A stretch of DNA of 64,000 nucleotides from Spongiivirga citrea (GCF_010671565.1 NZ_JAABOQ010000004.1:535875-599874); one strand, 5' to 3'. Numbered from the stretch's first letter, positions 28,072 through 38,057 are shown. The notes: generated by a model from the letters alone, not told the origin. Program-made: numbers and translations.

Positions 28072-28704
28072 TCATTCCAAAAACACCTTCAACCGATCTC
28101 GCTTGTATAGTGGTAATGCATCATTTTCGATAGCAATCTTAATCAATTCTTGATCTTTGGGAGCTTTAAAAAGCAAACTAAAAAACTGTCTTGTGGTAAT
28201 TGGGTGTTTTGAGCGTTCTACTAATGTCATTTCGTCGTTTGGTTTTACTTCGCCTTCTTCTAAAACCCGCACATAGGTCCCTGGATAACCGTGATCGACA
28301 AATTCTTGTAGCACCTTTTGGTCCCCAAACTTAATTCCGAACTTATAGCAAGGTTCACGAGGTTGTGTTATTTGTACAAGTGCATCTCCTATTTTGTATA
28401 TATCACCGATTAAAATTTCATTTTCGTCAAGACCTTCAATAGTAAGATTCTCACCAAACATGCCCCACTCCCAATCTAAATCACGGTAACGTTCTTTCCA
28501 GTATTGATAATGTTTAGACGAGAACAAATAGCAGGCTTTGAACTCACCACCGTGCACCTTTCTATTGCTTATCTCATCTCCTTTGACTGCTTCCTTTTCT
28601 AAGAAAATAGAGGATACAGGCTTTTTATAAATCCCCGTTTTTTCTTGTTTTCCACGCCAAGAAATAAGCGTTGGTTTGGCAATATTGGTTGAGATGACTT
28701 TCAT
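28072..28704 (-). CDS. MOSC domain-containing protein (YiiM-like)
   Basis: 210 residues. The MOSC core includes KVHGGEFKACYLFSSKHYQYW, WGMFGENLTIEGLDE and TQPREPCYKFG with the conserved cysteine, followed by the C-terminal three-helix part (TTRQFFSLLFKAP) found in YiiM. The family handles sulfur carried on molybdenum cofactor or detoxifies N-hydroxylated bases; the role here is not settled. It precedes the large membrane protein's 3' end by 25 bp on the same strand. Confidence 0.88.
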   Translation of the reverse strand: MKVISTNIAKPTLISWRGKQEKTGIYKKPVSSIFLEKEAVKGDEISNRKVHGGEFKACYLFSSKHYQYWKERYRDLDWEWGMFGENLTIEGLDENEILIGDIYKIGDALVQITQPREPCYKFGIKFGDQKVLQEFVDHGYPGTYVRVLEEGEVKPNDEMTLVERSKHPITTRQFFSLLFKAPKDQELIKIAIENDALPLYKRDRLKVFLE

Positions 28705-28729
28705 ATTTTAAAAATACGAAAATCAGTTG

Positions 28730-30112
28730 CTAACCGGGATAATACCAGAATGGGATTGCGGTTAGGTTTTTATTTATGATACTATCTTTACTTCTAACTT
28801 CTGGGTCTGTGCGCTTTTCTTTTGGTATTCTGACTATTTTAATCGCCTTACGTGATACTCTTAAAACATGTTTGCCCCTAGACAGACTTTGTAGATCTAG
28901 CACAGTTTCAAAACCGAGCTGTTTCTTTTTGTTTTTTGAAATAACAAACTCCGGCTTGTATCGCACACTATCAATCTCAATTTTATAAAACTCCTGCAGT
29001 TTTTCTAGATACATTGGCAATTTCGATTTCGTAATACTATCAGCTGATTGGCCTATAGAAACCAAACCTTCAAATGCAATTCCACGGATATCGTTTTCTA
29101 GTTCGAGTTCAGTAAAAACCTTTACTAAATCATCTTCTACTTCTTCCTTAAACAAAATAAACAAAGGCATTGCATTTTCCTTTATCTGTTTCGAAGGTAT
29201 AGATACATTTCTGACCAATTCATCCTCTTCAAGGAGTTGATCTTCATAATTATGGGTAGTCGCAAAAAAAGCTGATCTCATGCTGACATTATCCTCATCA
29301 ATGGTATTGAAATATCTAGACCCTTGGTAATCGATAGATGAAAGAAACATCAAAATAATATAAACTGGTAATAGCATTCTGAAAATTCGTCTGCTGAACT
29401 TGCTATCCAAAAAATTATAAACTAAAGCGCGATATAAAAAAGAAAATGAAATAACACTATACAACCTATACATTGGGTAATACCAAACAGCGATCCATTT
29501 TTTGCGTTTAAAGAAACCCAGCGTTAGGAAATCAAGAAATGTAAAAAACATCGAAAGACCAATAATCCACATAACCCCAATACCTGTCCACTCGATCCAT
29601 TCTGGAAAGTCGTTCTTTCCAATAGCCGTTCCTACTATGAACATTAGCGCAAGAACGAAAAAGAAGGAAATCACAAAAAATATGGATAAAAATGCAACCG
29701 CAAACATTATACTACAATAGTCTTCAAGTCGGCTTATAAAATGATCAAACGATCTGATTTTTTTTCTCAAGAATCGATCAAACCATTTGTGGTAGTTTAA
29801 TTCATCGAACTCTATATCTCCCGAAACATAGCGCAAACCTAAAGCTCCGACCCATAGACCTCTTAAAATTACATGAATACATAAATTGATAATGCAAATC
29901 CATATTGCAGAAAATACGCCACCAATTAAAAATATTAGGAACATCTTATCTTCACTCGCTGCTAAGGCTCCGGTTTTTGAAACCGGATCTATAAGCTGAA
30001 AAAGACCAAAAATGGAAAAACCAGAAATTAGAAGCTCTAACTGCCAGCTTTCCTGCTGTAGTAAATCAAGCCATTTTTTAAAAGCATTACTAGAAGGTTC
30101 TTTAGATGTCAT
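28730..30112 (-). CDS. Polytopic membrane protein with C-terminal soluble domain, family not recognised
   Basis: 460 residues. Five or six hydrophobic segments lie between about residues 30 and 265, after a soluble helix (KWLDLLQQESWQLELLISGF). The rest (about 275-460) is soluble, rich in charged residues, with a segment FKEEVEDDLVKVFTELELEND and ends in a hydrophobic IPFWYYPG tail. No enzymatic motif is visible. It lies between htpG (terminator at 30165-30206 in between) and the MOSC gene, with a 25-bp gap to the latter. Confidence 0.75.
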   Translation of the reverse strand: MTSKEPSSNAFKKWLDLLQQESWQLELLISGFSIFGLFQLIDPVSKTGALAASEDKMFLIFLIGGVFSAIWICIINLCIHVILRGLWVGALGLRYVSGDIEFDELNYHKWFDRFLRKKIRSFDHFISRLEDYCSIMFAVAFLSIFFVISFFFVLALMFIVGTAIGKNDFPEWIEWTGIGVMWIIGLSMFFTFLDFLTLGFFKRKKWIAVWYYPMYRLYSVISFSFLYRALVYNFLDSKFSRRIFRMLLPVYIILMFLSSIDYQGSRYFNTIDEDNVSMRSAFFATTHNYEDQLLEEDELVRNVSIPSKQIKENAMPLFILFKEEVEDDLVKVFTELELENDIRGIAFEGLVSIGQSADSITKSKLPMYLEKLQEFYKIEIDSVRYKPEFVISKNKKKQLGFETVLDLQSLSRGKHVLRVSRKAIKIVRIPKEKRTDPEVRSKDSIINKNLTAIPFWYYPG

Positions 30113-30164
30113 AGTTAGTTATAAAGGGCTGCAATATAAGTATTGCGTCGAAAAGTTTTGCTAC

Positions 30165-30206
30165 AAAAAAAACCGTTTCAGATTAAATTCTAAAACGGTT
30201 TTTATA
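30165..30206 (-). terminator. Rho-independent terminator of htpG
   Basis: AAAACCGTTT(C)AGA and TCT(A)AAAACGGTTTT pair around an AT loop, with a run of Ts on the minus strand after the stem (the A-run at 30165-30171). It lies 34 bases past the htpG stop and before the membrane-protein gene. Confidence 0.7.
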
Positions 30207-30239
30207 TTCTAGTACTAGCGAAAATGATAAAACAGTTGA

Positions 30240-32126
30240 CTATTTTATCATCTCATAGCTACGTTTTACAAATTCAGTAAGCTCTTCTCCTTTCAATAAA
30301 CCTTGACTTAAACGTGCCAAGTCTAGGGACTGCTTTACCAATCGCTCTTGCTTTTTCTTGGTTTTGGTGTTTAGTATTTCGCCTACTAATACATGATTAC
30401 TGTTCACGACCAAGTTATACATTTCTGGCATATTTCCCATACCAAACATACCACCGCCACCAGTTTGTTGCATTTCTTTCATACGACGCATAAACTCTGG
30501 CTGGGTGATAATAAATGGTGCTGCTTCGCTATCCATTGCCTCGACTTGCACAGTGTAAGTTTCTTTTGCGACTACCTCTTCAACAAGTCCTTTTACCTTA
30601 TCTTTTTCTTCATCAGAAAGCTTGGAGATGACAGTTTCATCTTTCTTAATTAAGTTGTCAACATGGTCGGCGTCTACACGAGCAAATGAGATATTCTCCT
30701 TACTAGTTTCCAGTTTTTGAAGCAGGTGACTTACAATCGGTGAATCTAACAACAATACTTCGTATCCTTTTGCTTTTGCAGCTTCAATATATTGGTGTTG
30801 TTCATCTTTGTTAGATGCATATAAAATAACGGTTTTACCGTCTTTGTCAGTCTGCGCATCTTTAATTTTTTCTTGTAATTCTTCAAAAGTGAAATAATTA
30901 CCATCTACTGTTGGATACAATGCAAACTTGTCAGCTTTTTCGAAGAATTTTTCTTCAGATAGCATTCCATATTCAATTACAACCTTAATGTCATTCCATT
31001 TTTGTTCGAAATCCTCACGATTGTTTTTGAATAGTGAATTCAATTTGTCAGCCACTTTTCGTGTGATGTAGCTTGATATTTTCTTTACCGCACCATCAGC
31101 TTGTAAATATGATCTTGAAACATTCAAAGGAATGTCGGGAGAATCGATAACTCCGCGAAGCATTGTCAAGAACTCGGGAACAATACCTTCTACATTATCA
31201 GTCACGAACACTTGGTTTTGATACAACTGAATACGATCTTTTTGAATATTCATATCGTTACCCAACTTCGGGAAGTATAAAATACCCGTTAGATTAAACG
31301 GATAATCGACATTTAAATGAATATTAAAAAGCGGCTCTTCAAATTGCATCGGATACAACTCGCGGTAAAACGATTTGTAATCCTCCTCTTTTAGATCTGC
31401 TGGTTGCTTTGTCCATGCAGGATTCGGGTTATTGATAATATTATCAACCTCCTGAGTAGGTGCCGGATCTTCTTCTTTAGCGTCTTCTGGCTTTGGTAGT
31501 GTTTCCGTCTTCATCCCAAATTTAATTGGGATTGGCATAAACTTGTTGTACTTATTTAGTAGGGTAGTAATTCGAGCATCTTCTAAAAACTCAGTAGAAT
31601 CTTCAGCAATATGCAAGATAATTTCTGTACCTCTATCTTTTTTATCTGTTGTTTCTAAAGTGTACTGTGGCGAACCATCACAGGTCCAATGTGCAGCTGG
31701 TTCATCTTTAAACGATTTGGTGATGATTTCTACTTTTTCTGCCACCATAAAAGCAGAGTAAAAACCAAGGCCAAAATGACCTATGATACCTGCATCATCA
31801 ACTTTATCCTTATACTTATCCAAAAACTCTTCGGCTCCTGAAAATGCAACTTCATTGATGTACTTCTGCACTTCGTCTTCGGTCATTCCTAAACCTTGAT
31901 CAATAATGTGAAGTTTTTTACCTTCTTTATCTACTTTGATCTCTATGTAAGGGTTGCCGTATTCAACCTTCGCCTCACCCATATTTGTAAGGTGTTTAAG
32001 CTTCAAAGTTGCGTCAGTTGCATTGGATATTAATTCACGTAAAAATATCTCGTGATCACTGTATAAAAACTTCTTTATTAACGGAAAAATGTTTTCAACC
32101 GCTACATTAATATTTCCTGTTGCCAT
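30240..32126 (-). CDS. htpG: Molecular chaperone HtpG (Hsp90)
   Basis: 628 residues, full length. The GHKL ATPase domain holds LRELISNATDA, DQGLGM and GHFGLGFYSAF. The middle domain carries FPKLGND, and the C terminus ends in a dimerisation region containing a Met/Gly-rich loop (TGGGGMFGMGNM). It refolds client proteins in the cytosol with ATP. An acidic linker (EDAKEEDPAPTQEVD) is typical of Bacteroidota HtpG. No HrcA or CIRCE site was found upstream. Confidence 0.97.
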   Translation of the reverse strand: MATGNINVAVENIFPLIKKFLYSDHEIFLRELISNATDATLKLKHLTNMGEAKVEYGNPYIEIKVDKEGKKLHIIDQGLGMTEDEVQKYINEVAFSGAEEFLDKYKDKVDDAGIIGHFGLGFYSAFMVAEKVEIITKSFKDEPAAHWTCDGSPQYTLETTDKKDRGTEIILHIAEDSTEFLEDARITTLLNKYNKFMPIPIKFGMKTETLPKPEDAKEEDPAPTQEVDNIINNPNPAWTKQPADLKEEDYKSFYRELYPMQFEEPLFNIHLNVDYPFNLTGILYFPKLGNDMNIQKDRIQLYQNQVFVTDNVEGIVPEFLTMLRGVIDSPDIPLNVSRSYLQADGAVKKISSYITRKVADKLNSLFKNNREDFEQKWNDIKVVIEYGMLSEEKFFEKADKFALYPTVDGNYFTFEELQEKIKDAQTDKDGKTVILYASNKDEQHQYIEAAKAKGYEVLLLDSPIVSHLLQKLETSKENISFARVDADHVDNLIKKDETVISKLSDEEKDKVKGLVEEVVAKETYTVQVEAMDSEAAPFIITQPEFMRRMKEMQQTGGGGMFGMGNMPEMYNLVVNSNHVLVGEILNTKTKKKQERLVKQSLDLARLSQGLLKGEELTEFVKRSYEMIK

Positions 32127-32338
32127 GGATGTAATTTTCTTTTTTAACTTGATTTATGTCTTCCAATAGTCAAAAAAAGTACCATTCTGTTTAATGTGAC
32201 AAACTGACATCTTTTTTGTCAATTTCAAAAAACCTCTAAAAAGCCTGTCGATAAAGGGTTTTAGTCAGATCAATTTAGGTCTATAAACTTTAACATATTA
32301 TTTGTTTAAACATTTACTGAAAAACTTAAACAATTTGC

Positions 32339-32346
32339 TAACTTTG
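32339..32346 (+). promoter_or_regulatory. -7 element of the TetR-ABC1 promoter
   Basis: TAACTTTG, an exact TAnnTTTG match, 17 bases before the ATG at 32363. A GTG in frame at 32348 would begin two bases after this element and is therefore an unlikely start. Confidence 0.5.
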
Positions 32347-32362
32347 AGTGAAACCGTTATTT

Positions 32363-33022
32363 ATGGCCACAAGGAAAGCAAATAAGACTAACACAGAAGA
32401 TAACATCATAACGATGTACATGGAGTTTGTTTTGGAGAATGAACATGCTCCAAAATCCATTTATAAATTTTGCAAAGAGCAGAAGATAAATGAAGCCGAT
32501 TTTTATAAAAAATTTGGGTCATTTGAGTCTTTAAAAAGTAGAATATGGGAGCGTTTTTATGATGTGACTTTAGATTTAGCTCACAAGGATTCGAACTACG
32601 AGAGTATGAGCAATAAAGATAAAATGCTCACATTCTATTATACCTTCTTTGAGATGTTGACTGCCAATAGGAGTTATGTTCTTTTTGAGCTTTCCCCAAT
32701 TAAGGAAATGCTCAAAAATGCTAAGCAATTAAGTACTCTTCGAAAAAAGGTAAAAGAATTCGCTGGCGAATTGATCGAAAGTGCAAATGATGAGAAGCAA
32801 TTACGCATAACAAAACAACCGGTTAGTTTGTTTTCCGAAGGCGCTTGGGTTCAATTATTATTCTTATTACAGTTTTGGATAAATGATAGTTCAGCAGGTT
32901 TCGAAAAAACGGATGCGGCTATTGAAAAATCTGTTAGAACGGTTTTTGATCTTTTTGATACCAGTACAATCGATTCAGTTATTGATCTCGGAAAGTTTTT
33001 GTGGAAAGAACGCATGATCTAA
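32363..33022 (+). CDS. TetR-family regulator-like protein
   Basis: 219 residues from the ATG at 32363 (MATRKANKTNTEDNI). The N-terminal 60 residues fit a helix-turn-helix: a first helix TMYMEFVLENE, then SIYKFCKEQKINEADFYKKFGSFESLKSRIW. The rest is helical with no recognised ligand motif. It lies 9 bp before an ABC1-kinase gene; this TetR/ABC1 pairing recurs in Flavobacteriaceae, which suggests that they act together. Confidence 0.82.
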   Translation: MATRKANKTNTEDNIITMYMEFVLENEHAPKSIYKFCKEQKINEADFYKKFGSFESLKSRIWERFYDVTLDLAHKDSNYESMSNKDKMLTFYYTFFEMLTANRSYVLFELSPIKEMLKNAKQLSTLRKKVKEFAGELIESANDEKQLRITKQPVSLFSEGAWVQLLFLLQFWINDSSAGFEKTDAAIEKSVRTVFDLFDTSTIDSVIDLGKFLWKERMI

Positions 33023-33031
33023 TAGTTACAA

Positions 33032-34366
33032 ATGAAAACAATAGATAAAATACCTACTTCTAAAATTGGTCGTACTACTGAGCTAGTAAAGACGGGAATA
33101 AAAGTGGGCGGTAACTATTTGAAATATTACGGAAATAAGGTTGTAAAGCCTTCCCTAGATAAGGAACAATTAAATCAGGACAATGCTGAGGACATTTACA
33201 ATGGTTTAAAAAACCTAAAAGGTAGTGCACTTAAAGTAGCGCAAATGTTGAGTATGGAAAAAAACATACTTCCGGAAGCATATGTTGAGCGCTTTTCGCT
33301 TTCCCAATTTTCTGTACCACCTTTATCTGCACCCTTAGTGCGTAAGACATTTAAAAAATATTTCGGTGATTACCCGGAAAACTTATACGATACTTTTGCC
33401 ACTCAATCTATTAATGCTGCTAGCATCGGACAGGTGCACCAAGCATTTAAGAATGGGAAAAAACTTGCTGTGAAAATTCAATATCCCGGAGTGGCACAAA
33501 GTATCAGTTCTGATCTGGCAATGGTAAAACCTGTTGCCAAAAAGATGTTTAATATCAAGGGAAAGGAATCGGATAAATACTTCGGTGAAGTCGAACAAAA
33601 GCTTTTAGAAGAAACTGACTATGTTTTGGAGCTAAGGCAGAGTCAACAAATGGCAGAAGATTGTTCGATTATAGATAATATTAAATTTCCATCTTACTAT
33701 CCTGAATTAAGTAACCACAGAATCTTAACAATGGATTGGATGAATGGCGAACACTTATCAGAGTTCTGTTCAAAAAACGAGGACCAAGAAGCTGCGAACA
33801 AAATTGGCCAGACACTATGGGACTATTATATGTTTCAAATGCATGGCTTGAAGGCCGTAAATGCCGATCCGCACCCAGGAAACTTTTTGGTGAACGATAC
33901 TCATGAATTAATAGCAATTGATTTTGGTTGTATTAAACAGATACCAGAAGATTTTTATGAGCCCTACTTTGAGTTATCATCACCCGAAAATATTAATAAC
34001 AAGGAGTTGTTTAACAAAAACATGTTCAAGTTGGAGATCCTCCGGAAAGAAGACACGTCCGCAGAATTAGCTTTCTTTTCGGAGATTTTCAACGAAATGA
34101 TTAGCTTATTCACCTCCCCATTTGCTCATGAAACCTTCGACTTTGGAGATGAAACATTTTGGAATCGAATTGCAAGTTTAAGTGACAAGTTTCAAAACGA
34201 TGCTAAGTTGAGAAAAATGGATGCTGGACGAGGTTCTAAGCACTTTTTGTATATGAATAGAACGTTTTTTGGTTTATTCAATTTACTGCATGACTTGAAG
34301 GCAGAAGTACAAGTAAACGATTTTAGAAAATATTTAAAAAATACGCCTAAGGCTAAAGTAGCCTAG
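33032..34366 (+). CDS. ABC1/UbiB-family atypical kinase
   Basis: 444 residues of the ADCK/UbiB fold. The invariant lysine K148 sits in KLAVKIQYPGV, the catalytic loop in NADPHPGNF (D279, N284) and the metal aspartate in AIDFGCI (D297). The family-specific KxGQ motif reads KVAQ (68-71), with alanine in place of glycine. UbiB proteins support isoprenoid-quinone synthesis or lipid transport; menaquinone is the flavobacterial quinone, so a ubiquinone role is not expected. Co-transcribed with the TetR-like gene and followed by a good terminator. Confidence 0.88.
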   Translation: MKTIDKIPTSKIGRTTELVKTGIKVGGNYLKYYGNKVVKPSLDKEQLNQDNAEDIYNGLKNLKGSALKVAQMLSMEKNILPEAYVERFSLSQFSVPPLSAPLVRKTFKKYFGDYPENLYDTFATQSINAASIGQVHQAFKNGKKLAVKIQYPGVAQSISSDLAMVKPVAKKMFNIKGKESDKYFGEVEQKLLEETDYVLELRQSQQMAEDCSIIDNIKFPSYYPELSNHRILTMDWMNGEHLSEFCSKNEDQEAANKIGQTLWDYYMFQMHGLKAVNADPHPGNFLVNDTHELIAIDFGCIKQIPEDFYEPYFELSSPENINNKELFNKNMFKLEILRKEDTSAELAFFSEIFNEMISLFTSPFAHETFDFGDETFWNRIASLSDKFQNDAKLRKMDAGRGSKHFLYMNRTFFGLFNLLHDLKAEVQVNDFRKYLKNTPKAKVA

Positions 34367-34412
34367 GAAGAAGAGTACCTTAATTGGTTTGTTTATTTAT
34401 TGGTTAGGTTGT

Positions 34413-34445
34413 AGAGCGCATCGTGGTTGGTGCGCTCTCTTTTTG
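34413..34445 (+). terminator. Rho-independent terminator of the TetR-ABC1 operon
   Basis: AGAGCGCA (34413-34420) and TGCGCTCT (34431-34438) form a perfect 8-bp stem followed by CTTTTTG. It lies 46 bases after the ABC1 stop. Confidence 0.85.
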
Positions 34446-34503
34446 CTCATAATAAAAAGCTATCCTCTGCTTAGAAAATGGCTTTTACTATAATGCTTAT
34501 TCG

Positions 34504-36957
34504 CTACTTTTCTTTAGTAGGTTTCATCTCCAATTCATTCTTTAGTTTACCAGCATTTTTAACGTATTTCTCCAACCACTGATCTTGCTCCCAAAGCATA
34601 TGAAGTATACTCTCTTTAGCACGATACCCATGGCTTTCTTTAGGCAACATTACTAACCTCGCTGTCGCTCCTAATCCTTTTAATGCGTTAAAATAGCGCT
34701 CACTTTGCAGTGGATAAGTCCCAGAATTATTATCGGCTTGACCATGAATTAACAGTAGCGGGGTTTTCATCTTATCGGCATGCATAAAAGGGGACATCGT
34801 ATTATAAACATCAGGTGCCTCCCAATAACTGCGCTCTTCACTTTGGAATCCAAATGGAGTTAGCGTACGATTATAGGCCCCACTTCGTGCAATTCCCGCA
34901 GCATAATCATTAGAATGTGATAATAAATTTGCCACCATAAATGCGCCATAGCTATGGCCGCCGACCCCTACTTTATTCCTGTCGATATATCCTAAGGCTT
35001 CAACTGCGTCAATTGCTGCACGGCCATTTGCAACCAACTGCTTTCTAAAGGTATCGTTAGGCTGTTCATCACCTTCACCGATAATTGGAAATGCGGCATC
35101 ATCTAATACCACATAGCCTTTTGTCAACCAGTATAAAGGCGATCCCCAGTATGGATATGTAAATTCATTTGGGTTTTGAGTAGTCTGCGAAGCACTGCTC
35201 TTGTCTTTGTATTCCCGAGGATATGCCCATAAAATCATTGGCATTTTCTCTTTTTTACCCTTATCATATCCCACAGGTAAATATAATGTGCCAGTTAGTT
35301 CAAGTCCATCATCCCTTTTATAAGTGATAACTTCTTTATGCACATTCTGCATGCTTTTAAAGGGATTCTCAAAATCCGTTATTTGCTTTAGTTTTTTCTT
35401 TTTTACATCTCTGAAAAAGTAGTTCGGATATTCATTTTTTGACTCTATCCGAACTAATAATCGGTTCTTATCTACATCATAATTATTAATATTTTCAATC
35501 TTATCGGTATATGTAGATTGATAAAGTCTTTTGGTTTTATTGGTAGTTAAATCCATTTGATCTACAAACGGGAATTGTCCCTTATCGGAATAGCCATCGC
35601 CCAAAAGAAAAGCTGAATTACCTTTTAGTGCTAGAGAGTATGAACCGTATTTGTTTTTCTTTGAAACAAAATTTCCAGGATTGCTATAAACATCTTGGTA
35701 ATTTCTATCCGAAATAATCTTGGCTTTCTTTGAAGCATCAGAAGGGTTGAAAACATAGGTTTTTGTATTTCTTGTGTTCCACCAATAATCATAGGCTACA
35801 GCCACTTGATCATTTCCCCATTGAATTCCGCTAAATCGACCAACTGTTTTTAAAAGACTCTTTGGGTTTCCATTAAAAGGTGCGTCTAATTGAAATACCT
35901 CATCGCGAAACGGCACTTCATTTTTAGGGTCTCCACCATCCAAAACTTCTGCAAAAACAAGCGAAGCCGGTTTATCCGATCGCCATGATAAATTACGTCT
36001 ACCTTTTCTACTTGCCATAAAGCCTTTAGGAAGATCTTCAATTAAAGGAACTTCTGAAACCGTTTGTATCTTATCTCCTTTACTTGAATAAATGGTTGTC
36101 TCTGATGGAAACCGGCGATAAGGAACGAGATATGAAAACGGTTTTTTAACCATAGAAATCATTACATAATTTCCGTCTGGTGAAAAACTGATGTTCCCAT
36201 ACATATTACTCCCCATCCATTTTTTTGCATTTCCATTTAAATCAACTTTATAGAGTTCTGACAATGCTAACTGTTCGAAGTTATGCTCATCATTTGGGTT
36301 TTTTAATAGATCTTGATAGGTTCTATTCTGTGCTTTTTTTCCATCATTTACTGATATAGTCGGCCCAGAGGGAATAGTTTGTGCTGTATTGATTAATGCT
36401 TTTCGTTCTGAAGACAACATTTTTACAAGAACCGCTTGGCTATCATCAAACCAGTTAATCACATCACGTAAATTCGCATTTACTTTAGCTTCCGTTAACT
36501 TCTTTACAGAGGCAGTTTTAATATCTAATACCCAAACTTCAACTCCGTAAGAAGTAGTGTTCGTAAGTGCAATTTTCGTTTCATCAGGGGACCAGCTAAA
36601 ATTGGCCAATCTCGGATTTTGAGGTAAACCCGTTATTTGAATGGCGTTTTTTGCATTCACAGGTTTTACCTTAACATTATTTGAATAGGTGGTCCTGCTG
36701 CCGATATTTGTTGTAGGGTTAATTCGCAATCCACCTAAGCGCATTTCGGTTTCAGAAAGTTCATCAATACTTTTATAGGCATCTCGATACAACAATATCA
36801 TATTCTCACTCTTGGTATCGAGTAAAACACGGGGTGCCAAAGGAGAATCAACAAGGTCTAAGATTTCTTTGGAAGGTTTTTGATAGTTCAGGTTTTCTTG
36901 GCCGAAAACAAAAGAAATGAATCCTAAGAACAGGATAAATAAGATGGTTTTTTTCAT
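34504..36957 (-). CDS. Secreted S9-family prolyl oligopeptidase-like peptidase
   Basis: 817 residues with a signal peptide (MKKTILFILFLGFISFVFGQ). The N-terminal 500 residues form a beta-propeller with WD40-like blocks such as FSWSPDETKIALTN and NISFSPDGNYVMISM. The alpha/beta-hydrolase domain carries the triad S669 in GHSYG, D742 in HGQADNN and H776 in ESHGY. Members of the glutamyl-peptidase-like S9 group cleave oligopeptides in the periplasm. No close partner gene. Confidence 0.93.
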   Translation of the reverse strand: MKKTILFILFLGFISFVFGQENLNYQKPSKEILDLVDSPLAPRVLLDTKSENMILLYRDAYKSIDELSETEMRLGGLRINPTTNIGSRTTYSNNVKVKPVNAKNAIQITGLPQNPRLANFSWSPDETKIALTNTTSYGVEVWVLDIKTASVKKLTEAKVNANLRDVINWFDDSQAVLVKMLSSERKALINTAQTIPSGPTISVNDGKKAQNRTYQDLLKNPNDEHNFEQLALSELYKVDLNGNAKKWMGSNMYGNISFSPDGNYVMISMVKKPFSYLVPYRRFPSETTIYSSKGDKIQTVSEVPLIEDLPKGFMASRKGRRNLSWRSDKPASLVFAEVLDGGDPKNEVPFRDEVFQLDAPFNGNPKSLLKTVGRFSGIQWGNDQVAVAYDYWWNTRNTKTYVFNPSDASKKAKIISDRNYQDVYSNPGNFVSKKNKYGSYSLALKGNSAFLLGDGYSDKGQFPFVDQMDLTTNKTKRLYQSTYTDKIENINNYDVDKNRLLVRIESKNEYPNYFFRDVKKKKLKQITDFENPFKSMQNVHKEVITYKRDDGLELTGTLYLPVGYDKGKKEKMPMILWAYPREYKDKSSASQTTQNPNEFTYPYWGSPLYWLTKGYVVLDDAAFPIIGEGDEQPNDTFRKQLVANGRAAIDAVEALGYIDRNKVGVGGHSYGAFMVANLLSHSNDYAAGIARSGAYNRTLTPFGFQSEERSYWEAPDVYNTMSPFMHADKMKTPLLLIHGQADNNSGTYPLQSERYFNALKGLGATARLVMLPKESHGYRAKESILHMLWEQDQWLEKYVKNAGKLKNELEMKPTKEK

Positions 36958-37137
36958 GGTATTTTAGGTTGATTAATTAATTGCCCAGATACATTTTAGC
37001 AATATTTGGTTAACTAACTTGCTACTAGGAACGTACCTACTCAAAGAAAGTGAAAATTCACCTAAAAGACTGTGAACATACTGTTAAACGCAGCCAACAT
37101 TAACATTGATTGCTTCTGGTATTCGTTTTAATATCAA

Positions 37138-37168
37138 TTTGTCAAATACCAACGGATTTCTATTTTTG
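37138..37168 (+). promoter_or_regulatory. Full consensus Bacteroidota promoter for yebC
   Basis: TTTG at 37138-37141 and TATTTTTG at 37161-37168 with a 19-base spacer match the phylum consensus exactly. The yebC ATG is 23 bases downstream. Confidence 0.75.
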
Positions 37169-37191
37169 TAGATAGTTGAAATTACTTGATT

Positions 37192-37905
37192 ATGGGAAGA
37201 GCATTTGAATTTAGAAAAGCACGTAAAATGAAACGTTGGTCTGCAATGTCCAAAGCCTTTACTCGTATCGGCAAGGATATTGTGATCGCAGTAAAAGAAG
37301 GAGGACCTGATCCTGATTCTAATTCTCGTTTACGCGCTGTAATTCAAAATGCCAAGTCAGTAAATATGCCTAAAGATAATATCGAACGTGCTATTAAACG
37401 TGCGAGCGATAAAAGTCAGGGTGATTTTAAAGAAGTGGTTTTTGAAGGCTATGCACCACATGGTATTGCTGTATTGGTAGAGACTGCTACCGATAATAAC
37501 ACAAGAACTGTAGCCAATGTTAGAAGTTATTTTAATAAGTGTAATGGTAGTTTAGGTACATCAGGATCAGTAGAATTTATGTTCGATCGTACATGCAACT
37601 TCCGTATTAACGCTGAAGGTCTTGATGCAGAGGAAGTAGAATTAGAGTTTATTGATTTTGGTGCCGAAGAAGTTTTTGAAGATGAAGACGGAATTCTAAT
37701 CTACGGATCATTCGAAAGCTTTGGTGCAATTCAAAAAGAATTAGAATCTAGAGAGATTGAAATTCTATCTTCTGGATTTGAGCGTATTCCCCAAGTCACT
37801 AAAAAACTTACTGAAGAGCAAAAGGAAGATGTTGAAAAACTGCTAGAAAAGATTGAAGAAGATGATGATGTGCAGAATGTATATCATACGATGGAGGAAC
37901 TTTAA
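37192..37905 (+). CDS. yebC: YebC/TACO1-family translation or transcription factor
   Basis: 237 residues from the ATG at 37192 (MGRAFEFRKARKMKRW); an in-frame TTG two codons earlier is not needed. The N-terminal segment MSKAFTRIGKDI, the NMPKDNIERAIKRA block and the YAPHGIAVLVETATDNNTRTVANVR segment are diagnostic. Recent work on the family links it to relieving ribosome stalls at proline runs, while older work describes DNA-binding regulation. It stands alone with its own promoter. Confidence 0.95.
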   Translation: MGRAFEFRKARKMKRWSAMSKAFTRIGKDIVIAVKEGGPDPDSNSRLRAVIQNAKSVNMPKDNIERAIKRASDKSQGDFKEVVFEGYAPHGIAVLVETATDNNTRTVANVRSYFNKCNGSLGTSGSVEFMFDRTCNFRINAEGLDAEEVELEFIDFGAEEVFEDEDGILIYGSFESFGAIQKELESREIEILSSGFERIPQVTKKLTEEQKEDVEKLLEKIEEDDDVQNVYHTMEEL

Positions 37906-38057
37906 TTCAGTAATCAGTTGACAATAGCAGTCGGTAGTCTAACCTTTCCAAAATAAGATTACATCTTAAAGCGGCCCCTTCACCTGAAGATTAAAAAATA
38001 ACTACGTCCCTGTTTGTTTTACTACCTTACTGCGACTTATAGCTAAAACAAACAATT

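Noticed and set aside
30393..31761. Open frames antisense to htpG
   Set aside because: They lie wholly within a strongly conserved gene, and their translations lack domain or signal features.
32348..32362. GTG start for the TetR-like gene at 32348
   Set aside because: It begins two bases after the TAACTTTG -7 element, too close to be in the transcript; the ATG at 32363 fits better.
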